Source of the DNA: Baia soyae
GTDB lineage: Bacteria; Bacillota; Bacilli; Thermoactinomycetales; Thermoactinomycetaceae
Assembly: GCF_004341445.1 (NCBI RefSeq)
Contig: NZ_SLXV01000005.1
Coordinates: 45,328 to 109,327 of the forward strand
Direction: 5' to 3'
DNA: 64,000 nucleotides
A model generated the notes under the pieces. The model was not told where the DNA came from and did no database searches. It worked only from the letters and a program-made list of their open reading frames with translations. Made by a program: the position numbers and the translations under genes. This document shows positions 17,608 to 26,439 of this stretch, one piece after another. Each line of letters opens with the position of its first letter. Within the stretch, counting starts at the first letter, position 1.

Positions 17608-17793
17608 CTAGTAGGAACACATCCGATTAACCGTTTCTAACACTAATTTCTTAAATTCACTAATATTTACGGTTTCATCCCAAGTAATTTGTAACAGAAA
17701 CCTTTGAAATAGCGCGATCATGGCACGAGCTGTACCTTCGGGGGATAAGTTTTTCGAAATCTCTCCATTTGTCAAAAAGAAAATATAACCAAA
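17608..17793 (-). pseudogene. C-terminal remnant of a TetR-family regulator
   Basis: On the minus strand 61 codons read without a stop to TAG at 17608. The reading contains YIFFLTNGEISK, then SPEGTARAMIALFQRF and QITWDETVNISEFKK, a pattern typical of the last helices of TetR-family ligand domains. An in-frame TGA at 17794-17796 precedes it, and neither a start codon with ribosome site nor a helix-turn-helix is found before the terminator and the EamA gene. It is best read as a decayed fragment. It is not a copy of the intact TetR at 15047, whose C-terminus differs. Confidence 0.6.
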
Positions 17794-17799
17794 TCAAAC

Positions 17800-17831
17800 A
17801 AACAAAACCCAGCTCATATAGAACTGGGTCA
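17800..17831 (-). terminator. Terminator of the EamA gene
   Basis: On the minus strand ACCCAGTTC / GAGCTGGGT with a TATAT loop is followed by TTTGTTTGTTTG. Confidence 0.75.
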
Positions 17832-17853
17832 TCTTTGCGTTATGATATCTATG

Positions 17854-18762
17854 TTATTTCGCTAATTTCATCTTCTTTTCACTACTAGCACGACGGAACT
17901 CGGAGTACCCAATTCCGACGAGAATAAGAATGGTCCCCATCCATTGGATCATCGAAACAGATTCATTTAATAAAAGAGCAGATGTTAAGATGACGACGGG
18001 TAGTTCGACTGATCCTAAGATCGAAGCCATACCTGACCCGATATGCGGTATCCCAATCGCAAATAAGTAGGAAGGAATGAGAGAACCAAATAATCCTAGT
18101 AAAAGTCCCCAAGCCCACAAGCCATCCAGTAAAGAACCATCCACTAAAAAGGTTGGCGGATAGATTCCAAACATAGCAATCAAGGTCCCGGTTATCATCC
18201 AAGCACCCCGAAGAGAAGGGTGGACAGTTGGCGCTAGTGTTCCATTGAAATAGATAAATCCTGTATAACCAATGGCAGAAAGAATACCATAGAAAATCCC
18301 AATCCCAGAAAGCTTAGACAGCTCCTCTGCTGAAATTCCTGCCGCTAAGCAAGTTCCAAGTAAAATAACGCCAATGGAAATAAGTTCATCCTTCGTTGGC
18401 TTACGGCGTGATGTTAGACACTCAAGTAGCATACCCATCCATGTAAATTGGAACATCAAAATAATAGCAAAAGATGCCGGTATTGTTTGTAAGCATAGAT
18501 AGTAGGCAACTCCTGTAATGGCAGAAAATGCACCACCCAATAAGAGTGATACGAGATCTTTACAACTGATCTGCTTTTTTCTCCACTCTACGCGTCCTCG
18601 ATACGCTAGATACCACATACCTAGTGTCCCGACGAGCACTTGGCTTCCTGACACTTGTGCAGGGCTATATCCCTTGGCATAAGCCAACTTAACAATGAGA
18701 CTAATAAAACCATATGAAATTCCGGCAATTAAAACTAGTATGGATGCTTTAATACGACTCAA
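17854..18762 (-). CDS. EamA/DMT-family transporter
   Basis: The product is a 302-residue protein with ten predicted membrane helices in two EamA repeats, the fold of drug/metabolite transporters that export amino acids or metabolites. The best start is TTG at 18762: it has an AAGGGAGGG ribosome site 6 bases upstream and places the first helix right at the N-terminus. The longer in-frame reading to 18831 crosses the hairpin at 18785-18837 and is less likely. The substrate is not predictable. Confidence 0.85.
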   Translation of the reverse strand: MSRIKASILVLIAGISYGFISLIVKLAYAKGYSPAQVSGSQVLVGTLGMWYLAYRGRVEWRKKQISCKDLVSLLLGGAFSAITGVAYYLCLQTIPASFAIILMFQFTWMGMLLECLTSRRKPTKDELISIGVILLGTCLAAGISAEELSKLSGIGIFYGILSAIGYTGFIYFNGTLAPTVHPSLRGAWMITGTLIAMFGIYPPTFLVDGSLLDGLWAWGLLLGLFGSLIPSYLFAIGIPHIGSGMASILGSVELPVVILTSALLLNESVSMIQWMGTILILVGIGYSEFRRASSEKKMKLAK

Positions 18763-18784
18763 CGTTAACCCTCCCTTATTACAA

Positions 18785-18837
18785 AACGAGGTAGACCTCT
18801 TAACAGGAAAAAATTCCATAAAGAGGTCCACCTTGTT
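18785..18837 (-). terminator. Terminator of the res operon
   Basis: On the minus strand AACAAGGTGGACCTCTT pairs with AAGAGGTCTACCTCGTT (two mismatch or wobble pairs) and is followed by TTGTAAT. It lies just after resE and just before the EamA gene. Confidence 0.7.
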
Positions 18838-18850
18838 CAGCTTTTTTTAT

Positions 18851-20740
18851 TTAATTATCTTCAACTATTTGTGGAAGCTGAACGCAGAATGTAGTCCCAA
18901 CGCCCAATTCACTGCGAACGTAAATCTTACCGTTATGAGCATGCACCAAATGTTTGGCAATCGCAAGCCCAAGTCCTGTACCACCTGAAACTGTTTTTCT
19001 GGTCCGCGCTTTATCTGCCTTATAAAAGCGCTGAAAAACATATGGCAAGTCTTCGATTGGAATCCCAGTTCCAGTATCTTCGACTTCTAAGTATACATGA
19101 TGATCGAGCCATTTGGCACGTACTGTTACCCTGCCATTTTCTGGAGTGTGTTGAATCGCATTTCCAATTAGGTTGGTTAGGATTTGTTCCATACGGTCTT
19201 CATCCCAATACACAATTGGGACATCTTCTTGTACTTCTCCAATCAATTCAATCTTCTTGTCACCAGCTAGTCCACTAAATTTACGAGTCACACGATCCAC
19301 AAATGACTTCACAGGTAACTCCGATAATACGAGATCAATATGCCCTGCTTCCATCCTTGCTAGGTCTAATAACTCATTTACCAGTCGACTCATCCGCTGG
19401 GATTCATCATTGATAATCTGAGCTAACTCTTGACGCATCTCTGGAGAGTCCGCGATATCATCGAGCAATGCTTCACTATATCCCTGCAACATCGAGAGTG
19501 GTGTACGTAATTCGTGCGATACATTGGCTACAAAATCTTTGCGCAGTTTCTCTAAGTGGCGCTCTTCTGTCACATCACGCATCACCGCAACCGCTCCACG
19601 TACTTGTTCACGTGCATATAACGGCGCCATGATCAGTTGCCAAGTTCGACCTTGCTCCTCAATATCCCCCACTTGTTCCGCTTCATCTTCCAATACATAT
19701 CGGAACACTTCCAGTAAGGTCGGAGGTAAGCTATTATTCTGCTTGAAATCTTGTGGGTCACGATAAAGATTTAAAAAACGCTCAGCTGGCGGATTAGACA
19801 AGATAATCTTTCCATGCGCATTAATACTGATTACCCCATCCGACATACTACGAAGAATGCTAGTCAACTGCTCTTTTTCGTGAGAAAGAAGATTGATCGA
19901 CTCTTCCAGTTGGCCTGCCATTTGGTTAAAAGTCATTGCTAATTCAGCAATCTCATCCCGTTCATGAGCCCGGACCATAACCCTCGTCGAGAACTTCCCG
20001 CGCGCCATCTTCTCGGCAGCTCTTTGCATCTGAATAAGAGGCTGTGTAATCCGCGTGGATAGGAAGAAAGCAAATACGGTTGTAAGTGCAATCCCAATCA
20101 GAGCAGAATAAAAAATCCATTTCTTGATATCTTGTTCACTAAAAGCACCTTGCTTTTGAAACAGGACAATTGCCCCTTTGATCTTCGCACCTGTTAAGTA
20201 AGGAATCGCATAGACCAGAACTTGTCCATCTTCAAATCCCTTCTCTACTAACTCAGCCTTTGGAAGCTGTAGCTTTCCAGTCCGTCTCGCCGTTGATTCC
20301 TCAGATGTTAACTCTTGTTGCAATTGTTCCAGCTTCAATACACTTTTAATGCCATCCAAATATCTCTGCGTTTGAGCCGATTGATCAAATAGTGGTTTTC
20401 CTTGAAAATCGGTGATGACCACATGCGTATGAAAATGACCCGCAATCTCTGTCACCGTATCAACATATTGTTTTTCAATATTACGATTCAATTCAGCCTC
20501 ATTAATGCCTAGTTTTTGTTGATTTTTGATGGAAGAAGAGATTCGCGAGTTGGCATGATTTTTAACACCTGTCAAACCGTTCTGAATCTCTTCTCCCACT
20601 TCTTTTAAGCTCTTGAGTTGATCCTGCTCATAAAATTGCTCTACTTGTTCACTTAAAAACAAGCTTAGTAAAATCAGGACAAGAGATACCAAGACAATAA
20701 TGGTAAGCCAAAGCTTCCCTACTACACTACGCAGAATCAC
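18851..20740 (-). CDS. resE: Sensor histidine kinase ResE
   Basis: The product is a 629-residue membrane kinase that senses respiratory or redox conditions and phosphorylates ResD. Order: helix 1 at about residues 7-30, an extracytoplasmic sensor region to about 207, helix 2 at about 208-229, HAMP to about 280, PAS at about 290-390, then the dimerisation domain with the phospho-His409 in SHELRTP, and the ATP-binding domain with a GTGLGLAI G-box near the end. The start GTG overlaps the resD stop (GTGA), which is the usual coupling of this pair. Confidence 0.92.
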   Translation of the reverse strand: MILRSVVGKLWLTIIVLVSLVLILLSLFLSEQVEQFYEQDQLKSLKEVGEEIQNGLTGVKNHANSRISSSIKNQQKLGINEAELNRNIEKQYVDTVTEIAGHFHTHVVITDFQGKPLFDQSAQTQRYLDGIKSVLKLEQLQQELTSEESTARRTGKLQLPKAELVEKGFEDGQVLVYAIPYLTGAKIKGAIVLFQKQGAFSEQDIKKWIFYSALIGIALTTVFAFFLSTRITQPLIQMQRAAEKMARGKFSTRVMVRAHERDEIAELAMTFNQMAGQLEESINLLSHEKEQLTSILRSMSDGVISINAHGKIILSNPPAERFLNLYRDPQDFKQNNSLPPTLLEVFRYVLEDEAEQVGDIEEQGRTWQLIMAPLYAREQVRGAVAVMRDVTEERHLEKLRKDFVANVSHELRTPLSMLQGYSEALLDDIADSPEMRQELAQIINDESQRMSRLVNELLDLARMEAGHIDLVLSELPVKSFVDRVTRKFSGLAGDKKIELIGEVQEDVPIVYWDEDRMEQILTNLIGNAIQHTPENGRVTVRAKWLDHHVYLEVEDTGTGIPIEDLPYVFQRFYKADKARTRKTVSGGTGLGLAIAKHLVHAHNGKIYVRSELGVGTTFCVQLPQIVEDN

Positions 20741-21459
20741 TCTTTGGGCACCTCTAGTTTATATCCAACTCCCCAAACCGTCGTAATCATACTAGCCGCA
20801 CGAGAGGAGGCACGATTTAATTTCTCACGAAGACGTTTTACGTGTGTATCTACCGTTCGTAAATCACCAAAGAATTCATAATTCCAAACATCCCGCAACA
20901 AGGTTTCGCGTGTAAAAACTTTATCGGGAGATTTCGCAAGATAATGCAAGAGCTCATACTCTTTTGGTGTTAAGGAGATACTCTTGCCCCCTGCTTTTAC
21001 CTCATGCGCATCATGATCAATGGTCAGCTCAGGGAAAACAATGACGTTGTGAGTATTGGTTTTGGTTGTAAGGTACGCAGTCGCCGAAGCACGTCGCACT
21101 ACCGCCTTCACACGATGTACCAATTCACGTGGACTAAAAGGCTTCACCACATAGTCATCGGTTCCTGCTTCAAATCCATCTACCCGATTCGTCTCTTCTC
21201 CCCTCGCTGTTAGCATGATGATCGGAGTAGCTTTCTTTTTACGAATTTCAGCACATACTTCCAATCCATCCATACCTGGCAACATGAGATCCAAAAGGAT
21301 TAAGTCGTAATCCTTTTGAAACGCTTTTTCTAAGGCTTTCTCGCCATCTTCTGCTTCATCGATGATATATCCTTCTCTTTCCAAGTACATCCGGAGCAGA
21401 CGGCGAATACGATCCTCGTCGTCTACCACTAATATGGTTTGTTGATTTTGATTGTCCAT
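20737..21459 (-). CDS. resD: Response regulator ResD
   Basis: The product is a 240-residue OmpR-class regulator. The receiver domain has the acidic pair at Asp14-Asp15 and phospho-acceptor Asp57 in LILLDLMLPG; the C-terminal winged helix carries LTPKEYELLHYLAKSPDKVF. ResD activates genes for anaerobic and cytochrome-based respiration. An AAGAGGTG site precedes the ATG. It lies between resC and resE as in Bacillus. Confidence 0.95.
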   Translation of the reverse strand: MDNQNQQTILVVDDEDRIRRLLRMYLEREGYIIDEAEDGEKALEKAFQKDYDLILLDLMLPGMDGLEVCAEIRKKKATPIIMLTARGEETNRVDGFEAGTDDYVVKPFSPRELVHRVKAVVRRASATAYLTTKTNTHNVIVFPELTIDHDAHEVKAGGKSISLTPKEYELLHYLAKSPDKVFTRETLLRDVWNYEFFGDLRTVDTHVKRLREKLNRASSRAASMITTVWGVGYKLEVPKE

Positions 21460-21470
21460 ACTTTCACCTC

Positions 21471-22673
21471 TTATGTGTAGGAGTGCAGACCTGAAATAAC
21501 GAGATTAATTACAATCAAGTTAATTAAGATGATAGCAAAGCCAACTACTGCTAACCATGCCGACTTTTCACCGTGCCATCCTCTAGACAAACGAAGATGG
21601 AGATAAGCACTATAAAACATCCATGTAATAAATGCCCACGTCTCTTTCGGATCCCAACCCCACGGTCTACCCCAGGCTTGGTTAGCCCAGATCATCGCAA
21701 AAATCAAAGCGCCGAGTGTAAAGATAGGATACCCAATGACGATGGAGCGGTACACGATTTCATCCATCAGTTCTAAGTTTAACTTTTGCACCAGTGGATG
21801 GAGTAGCTTTCCTAAGCGCTTCCGGGCAATCGCAAAGTAAATTCCATAGATGATTAACCCCGAACCAATCGACCAGAGAACCGAATTCAACTTGCTTGCC
21901 GCTTTTTCTCCTTGAAAAATTTTGGGTGATTCAAAGAGCGGTTTGGACATTCCTGCAAATGAATCCATTTTTACCGCCTTACTTTCATAAGGTGATACGA
22001 TCGCCGGCAGTTTATACTCCTGCACGACTTCTGCTCCCTTGTAAGCATGTTTGAAAGTTGCTTGATATCCTGTCATTTGGAAAATCGTAGACACAATCGA
22101 AAAACTCCCAAACATGATTAAGACCAAGAAAATCAATTCTAATGAGATCGCTGACTTGCTTTTATCTCGATTCCCCACTTTATGGATGAGATAAACCAAT
22201 CCAGCAACAAAAGAAACACCGAACAACCCCTGACCAATCGCCGCCGTGGTCACATGGATATACAACCAGCTACTTTGCAAAGCTGGGATGAGAGGCTGTA
22301 CATCACGTGGAAATACAGTGGCATATGAAAGCAAGATCACCGCGATCGGCATAACAAAAGCACCGAGTACAAAAGAGCGATAGATAAAAAACACAATAAT
22401 AAAACCTAACACGACAGCAAAACATAGGAATGCGATAAACTCAAACATGTTACTTGTCGGGAAATGCCCGCTGATCATGATTCGTATGATGATAAAAGCA
22501 ACATGTAAGGTAACTCCTATGATTGCGAGGATGAGACCTGTTTGACCCCATTTTTTCACCCGTTCTGCATTGCCCTTCTTTTTAGCACCGGACACACCCA
22601 CTAAAAAGGCAACTGCTGAGAACAAATATAGAAAGAACGTGGCAAACAGTAAGTACTCCATGACCGTCTTCAT
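21471..22673 (-). CDS. resC: Cytochrome c biogenesis protein CcsB/ResC
   Basis: The product is a 400-residue polytopic protein of the CcsA/CcsB/ResC family, which with ResB forms the system II heme-export and cytochrome c lyase. The heme-handling WWD-like motif appears as WANQAWGRPWGWDPKETWAF, and conserved membrane histidines are seen in helices near it. The ATG at 22673 has a GAGAGGTG site; an in-frame GTG at 22697 directly after the resB stop is the alternative. Location: plasma membrane. Confidence 0.92.
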   Translation of the reverse strand: MKTVMEYLLFATFFLYLFSAVAFLVGVSGAKKKGNAERVKKWGQTGLILAIIGVTLHVAFIIIRIMISGHFPTSNMFEFIAFLCFAVVLGFIIVFFIYRSFVLGAFVMPIAVILLSYATVFPRDVQPLIPALQSSWLYIHVTTAAIGQGLFGVSFVAGLVYLIHKVGNRDKSKSAISLELIFLVLIMFGSFSIVSTIFQMTGYQATFKHAYKGAEVVQEYKLPAIVSPYESKAVKMDSFAGMSKPLFESPKIFQGEKAASKLNSVLWSIGSGLIIYGIYFAIARKRLGKLLHPLVQKLNLELMDEIVYRSIVIGYPIFTLGALIFAMIWANQAWGRPWGWDPKETWAFITWMFYSAYLHLRLSRGWHGEKSAWLAVVGFAIILINLIVINLVISGLHSYT

Positions 22674-22696
22674 GATTACACTACACCTCTCTTTCA

Positions 22697-24292
22697 CTAC
22701 TCTTTTTCATTTTCCACTAGTCCAAATACCTGACCAATTGGCTTACCCACCATTTCCAATTCACGACGTAGGGCAAACCAGTTCTTATTTGTGTGTGCTC
22801 CTATATATAGGACCCCATCTTCGACACGCGCCCATACCCGGCGATGTTGCCAATAGGATCCCATGGTGACGCCAATCATAAAGATGATGCCGCCCACCAA
22901 ATATACCCATAAACTTTTCTCTGCACGAACCATTAACCCAGTCTGATTGGCGAGATCAAAGCCTGCTAAATCAATACCGTATTGATTTCCTTCAGGATCT
23001 GGAAGGCGCTCTCCTGAGATCACCCAGGATTTCTCTTCCTTACCGTCTGGCTTTTGAATCGTAAAGATGAAAGCTGGTTTATTTGGTTCTCGTGATTTCG
23101 TGATCGGGCGTTGGTTTTCAATCGCAAAATCAGGATAGTACTCTTCCATTTTCACTTTCAGATCTCCAACCTGATAAACCTGATGTAGCGAAATATCATG
23201 AAAGACTACCGTAAACTGTCCCTTACTTTGTTTGGTATTTTTATCCTTGATACCAAGCTTAATACCACGAAGTTGCTGAGGTTGAAAATCGCTCTGCAAT
23301 AAATTTAACCCTTCATATGTAAGGGGATCATTTACTTGGATCTCGTGTCTGGTAACTTCCTTCATTTCGTTGCTTCCAAACACTTTTTTAAGCAAAATCG
23401 CATCTGTTTGATATTTCTTGATCACCTGACCTCCACCGCTTCTCATGGCTGGAGGTAACTCTTCCGGACGATAATACTCAGCAACTGTTTTCTCATTTTT
23501 AACATAGTACTCCGTTTGAGGTACACGTTTGATTTCACCTTCAACCAAGTTAACAAATGAATCGATATTCCAACCCGGTATAAATCTCAGGAGAATCCCA
23601 AATAAGAATATAATGAGTCCAATATGATTAATATAAGGGCCCCAACGACTAAAACGTCCTTTTTCCGCGAGAATTGCCTTCCCATCACGCTGAATGTGGT
23701 AATGGTGCTTGCTTAGTTGTTGCTCTAATTCCGCTAACTTCGCTTCTTCTTCATCCGTTGCCACTTCTACCGCCACGTGAATCCGTTGACGTTTCATGAA
23801 CTCAATATTTTTAATCACTTTTTGTCCCTTTAATGCCTTATATAAAGGAACAACGCGATCCAAACTACAAATGACTAACGAAATCCCAATCATGGCGATT
23901 AAGCTAGCAAACCACCACTGTGAATACATCTTTGAAAGTCCTAATTGATAAAATGTCGATCCCCACCAACCGTACTCCTGTTGGTAAAACAACTCCTTAG
24001 AAGCCGCTCCCACAAACTCCTCTTGTGGGAAGATCGTTCCAACAGCAGAAAGGACTAAGGTAATCACAATCAGGCTAATGGCTACTTTCACAGATGAGAA
24101 GAAGGCCCAGACACGGTCAAATAGCGACATTACCGATTGCTGAGAACGTCTTGCTGCTCCCTCATACCTCATCTCATTTTCAATAGAGGATTTCTCTATC
24201 ACTTCCTGCTGAAGTGGCTTTCCGCAGTACTCACAAAGAATCGTACCGACGGGGTTATTATGACCACATTCGCATTTGGTGTTTTCGACCAT
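22697..24292 (-). CDS. resB: Cytochrome c biogenesis protein ResB
   Basis: The product is a 531-residue ResB/Ccs1 protein, the second subunit of the system II cytochrome c synthase. It begins with a short zinc-ribbon (CECGH...CEYCG, residues 8-23), a feature also known in Bacillus ResB, then three membrane helices, a large extracytoplasmic domain and a last helix before the C-terminus. It is the first res gene here; resA, which normally precedes it, is absent and rluB lies upstream. Confidence 0.92.
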   Translation of the reverse strand: MVENTKCECGHNNPVGTILCEYCGKPLQQEVIEKSSIENEMRYEGAARRSQQSVMSLFDRVWAFFSSVKVAISLIVITLVLSAVGTIFPQEEFVGAASKELFYQQEYGWWGSTFYQLGLSKMYSQWWFASLIAMIGISLVICSLDRVVPLYKALKGQKVIKNIEFMKRQRIHVAVEVATDEEEAKLAELEQQLSKHHYHIQRDGKAILAEKGRFSRWGPYINHIGLIIFLFGILLRFIPGWNIDSFVNLVEGEIKRVPQTEYYVKNEKTVAEYYRPEELPPAMRSGGGQVIKKYQTDAILLKKVFGSNEMKEVTRHEIQVNDPLTYEGLNLLQSDFQPQQLRGIKLGIKDKNTKQSKGQFTVVFHDISLHQVYQVGDLKVKMEEYYPDFAIENQRPITKSREPNKPAFIFTIQKPDGKEEKSWVISGERLPDPEGNQYGIDLAGFDLANQTGLMVRAEKSLWVYLVGGIIFMIGVTMGSYWQHRRVWARVEDGVLYIGAHTNKNWFALRRELEMVGKPIGQVFGLVENEKE

Positions 24293-24389
24293 TCTCCTCC
24301 CCCGTTCCTTGCACTTATCAATCCAACTTCATTATATCGTTACATCCTTCACAAACTTTGATTACAAATTTGAAGATTATTTGAACATA

Positions 24390-25103
24390 CTAGCGTAACA
24401 TACGATTTAATTTCTCAATCTCTGCTTTGGTCAATTCACGTTTATCCCCAGGATTTAAGCCTTGTAAGTGGAGAAAAGCATACTTGGTCCGAATTAAGTG
24501 AAGAACTGGATAGCCAATTACTTCACACATACGACGAATTTGGCGATTTCGACCTTCGTGAATTTGAATCCGAAGCTTACTCTTCTCAGGATTCGCTTGC
24601 ATCATACGCACTTGAGCAGGTGCAGTCATCCCATCATCCAAACGAACTCCCCCGCGAAGACGTTCTAACTCTTCATCTGTCGGCTTTCCTTTGACCGTCG
24701 CAACGTATAATTTGTTCACTTCATAACGAGGATGAGCTAAGCGGTTGGCAAGCTCTCCATCGTTTGTCATGAGTAACAATCCCTCTGTCTCGTAGTCTAA
24801 ACGACCTACAGGATAAATCCGTTCCGGAACATCATCAAAGTAATCCACAACCGTTTTACGGCCTTCTGGATCACTCATACTCGTGATTACCAGCTTTGGT
24901 TTATAAAATACAAACGTGCGCTTCTTCTCTTGTTTGATATGCTTTCCATTTACTTCGATCCAATCGTGGCCTGGATCGACCTTGGTTCCTAATGTCTGTA
25001 CAACTTGTCCATTTACTTTTACCTTACCTTGTAGGATCAACTCTTCACTTTGTCTACGTGAAGCAATCCCCGCTTGGGCAAGTACTTTTTGTAAACGCTC
25101 CAT
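24390..25103 (-). CDS. rluB: 23S rRNA pseudouridine synthase RluB
   Basis: The product is a 237-residue pseudouridine synthase of the RsuA/RluB group. An N-terminal S4 RNA-binding domain (RLQKVLAQAGIASRRQSEELI) is followed by the catalytic domain with GRLDYETEGLLLMTNDG, whose aspartate is the active residue, and GRNRQIRRMCE. It modifies 23S rRNA. The second of two adjacent ATGs is preferred by spacing to GAGAGG. In Bacillus the gene also precedes the res operon. Confidence 0.94.
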   Translation of the reverse strand: MERLQKVLAQAGIASRRQSEELILQGKVKVNGQVVQTLGTKVDPGHDWIEVNGKHIKQEKKRTFVFYKPKLVITSMSDPEGRKTVVDYFDDVPERIYPVGRLDYETEGLLLMTNDGELANRLAHPRYEVNKLYVATVKGKPTDEELERLRGGVRLDDGMTAPAQVRMMQANPEKSKLRIQIHEGRNRQIRRMCEVIGYPVLHLIRTKYAFLHLQGLNPGDKRELTKAEIEKLNRMLR

Positions 25104-25209
25104 CATTACACCTCTCTGTCATCTTAACCGTTTCGACCGGAGCTTACACTCATATTGATGATAGCAGAACTTGGGTGGCGAATCTAATTTTATTCTAAAA
25201 AGCAAAATA

Positions 25210-25241
25210 AGTGCCATTTCCCCTGTTGGGTAATAGCACTC
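25210..25241 (-). terminator. Terminator after spmB
   Basis: On the minus strand GTGCTATTACCC / GGGGAAATGGCAC with an AACA loop precedes TTATTTT. Confidence 0.75.
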
Positions 25242-25275
25242 ATTTTAAGGTTTATTGTGAAAGAAAGATTACCTA

Positions 25276-25815
25276 TTACATGCCTCCAAACATAATCGTA
25301 CAAATCACCAGTGAAGCGATAAATCCAATCAAGTCAGCTAGAAGTCCAACTTTAAGGGCATATAAGGATTTCTTAACGCCAACTGCACCGAAGTAGACTG
25401 TGATCACGTATAAAGTTGTGTCTGTACTCGCTTGTATTGTAGAAGCAAGCTTCCCCATAAAAGAATCAGGGCCAAATGTGTGAAAGATGCTTTCTACAAA
25501 TGCGAGCGAGCCGGTTCCTGAGATAGGTCTTAGAATCCCGATAGGCAGGATATCAGGGGGAATATGCAGCCAGTTAGCAAGTGGGACTAAAGCTTGAAGG
25601 TAGAAATCGAGTGCCCCTGTATCTCGAAATACAGCTACAGCAAACATCATGCCTACTAAGTGCGGGATAATCTGGATTGCTGTGGGAAATCCTTCTTTTG
25701 CTCCCTCCACAAAACTTTCATATACAGGAACTTTCCGAAACAATGCATAGAGAGGGATAAGAACGATCATGGCAGGTAACATATAGTTCGATATAGCTGA
25801 GATTATTTCATACAA
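25276..25815 (-). CDS. spmB: Spore maturation protein SpmB
   Basis: The product is a 179-residue membrane protein of the nucleoside-recognition (Gate) family. SpmB works with SpmA in the dehydration of the spore core. Helices and the motif GTGSLAFVESIFHTFGPDSFMGKLAS with STDTTLYVITVYFGAVGVKK fit SpmB. The start is TTG, supported by AAAGGAGAGG upstream. It follows spmA by 21 bases in the dacB-spmA-spmB order known from Bacillus. Confidence 0.93.
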   Translation of the reverse strand: MYEIISAISNYMLPAMIVLIPLYALFRKVPVYESFVEGAKEGFPTAIQIIPHLVGMMFAVAVFRDTGALDFYLQALVPLANWLHIPPDILPIGILRPISGTGSLAFVESIFHTFGPDSFMGKLASTIQASTDTTLYVITVYFGAVGVKKSLYALKVGLLADLIGFIASLVICTIMFGGM

Positions 25816-25836
25816 TGAATCCCTCTCCTTTGCATT

Positions 25837-26439
25837 TTACTTCTTATATGGATTGATTCCTCTAAAATGGCGATTCCGATAATAACGGTCTAATAAAACA
25901 GCGCCACCCGTAGCGACAATCGTGGCCAAAAGGGTAGGGCCAATAATGTCCGTCGGATTAGCAGAGTCATATTTCATACGAATCCCAATCATCGTAGCGG
26001 GGATCAGCGTTAAGCCGGATGTGTTTAATGCTAATAAGGTACACATCGCAGGCGTCGCTTTATGGGGCTCTGGGTTTAGCTTCTGTAACTCTTCCATCGC
26101 CTTAATCCCCATAGGAGTAGCGGCATTTCCCAATCCAAATAAATTGGCACTCATATTAGATAAAATATAACCCATCGCTGGATGATTTTCGGGCACACTT
26201 GGAAACAACAATTTGGCAACCGGCCTTAACACTTTTGTTAGCTTCTTAAGAAGACCTGAATCTTCCGCAATCTTCATCATCCCTAACCAAAAAACAAGGA
26301 TGCTAATAAGTCCAATACATACCGCAACAGCATCTTTCGCACCTGTTAGCGCGGCAGTCGTAACCAGATCGATCTTTCCTTGAAGGATAGCGGCGATAAT
26401 TCCACTTACGATCATAAACACCCAGATATAATTAATCAC
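25837..26439 (-). CDS. spmA: Spore maturation protein SpmA
   Basis: The product is a 200-residue membrane protein and the partner of SpmB. The motif GNAATPMGIKAMEELQKLNP with TLLALNTSGLTLIPATMIGIR is typical. The start GTG at 26439 lies inside the end of dacB, behind GGAAGG, and gives the normal N-terminus INYIWV; the in-frame GTG at 26457 lacks a ribosome site. The gene overlaps dacB by 8 bases, which implies coupling. Confidence 0.92.
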   Translation of the reverse strand: MINYIWVFMIVSGIIAAILQGKIDLVTTAALTGAKDAVAVCIGLISILVFWLGMMKIAEDSGLLKKLTKVLRPVAKLLFPSVPENHPAMGYILSNMSANLFGLGNAATPMGIKAMEELQKLNPEPHKATPAMCTLLALNTSGLTLIPATMIGIRMKYDSANPTDIIGPTLLATIVATGGAVLLDRYYRNRHFRGINPYKK

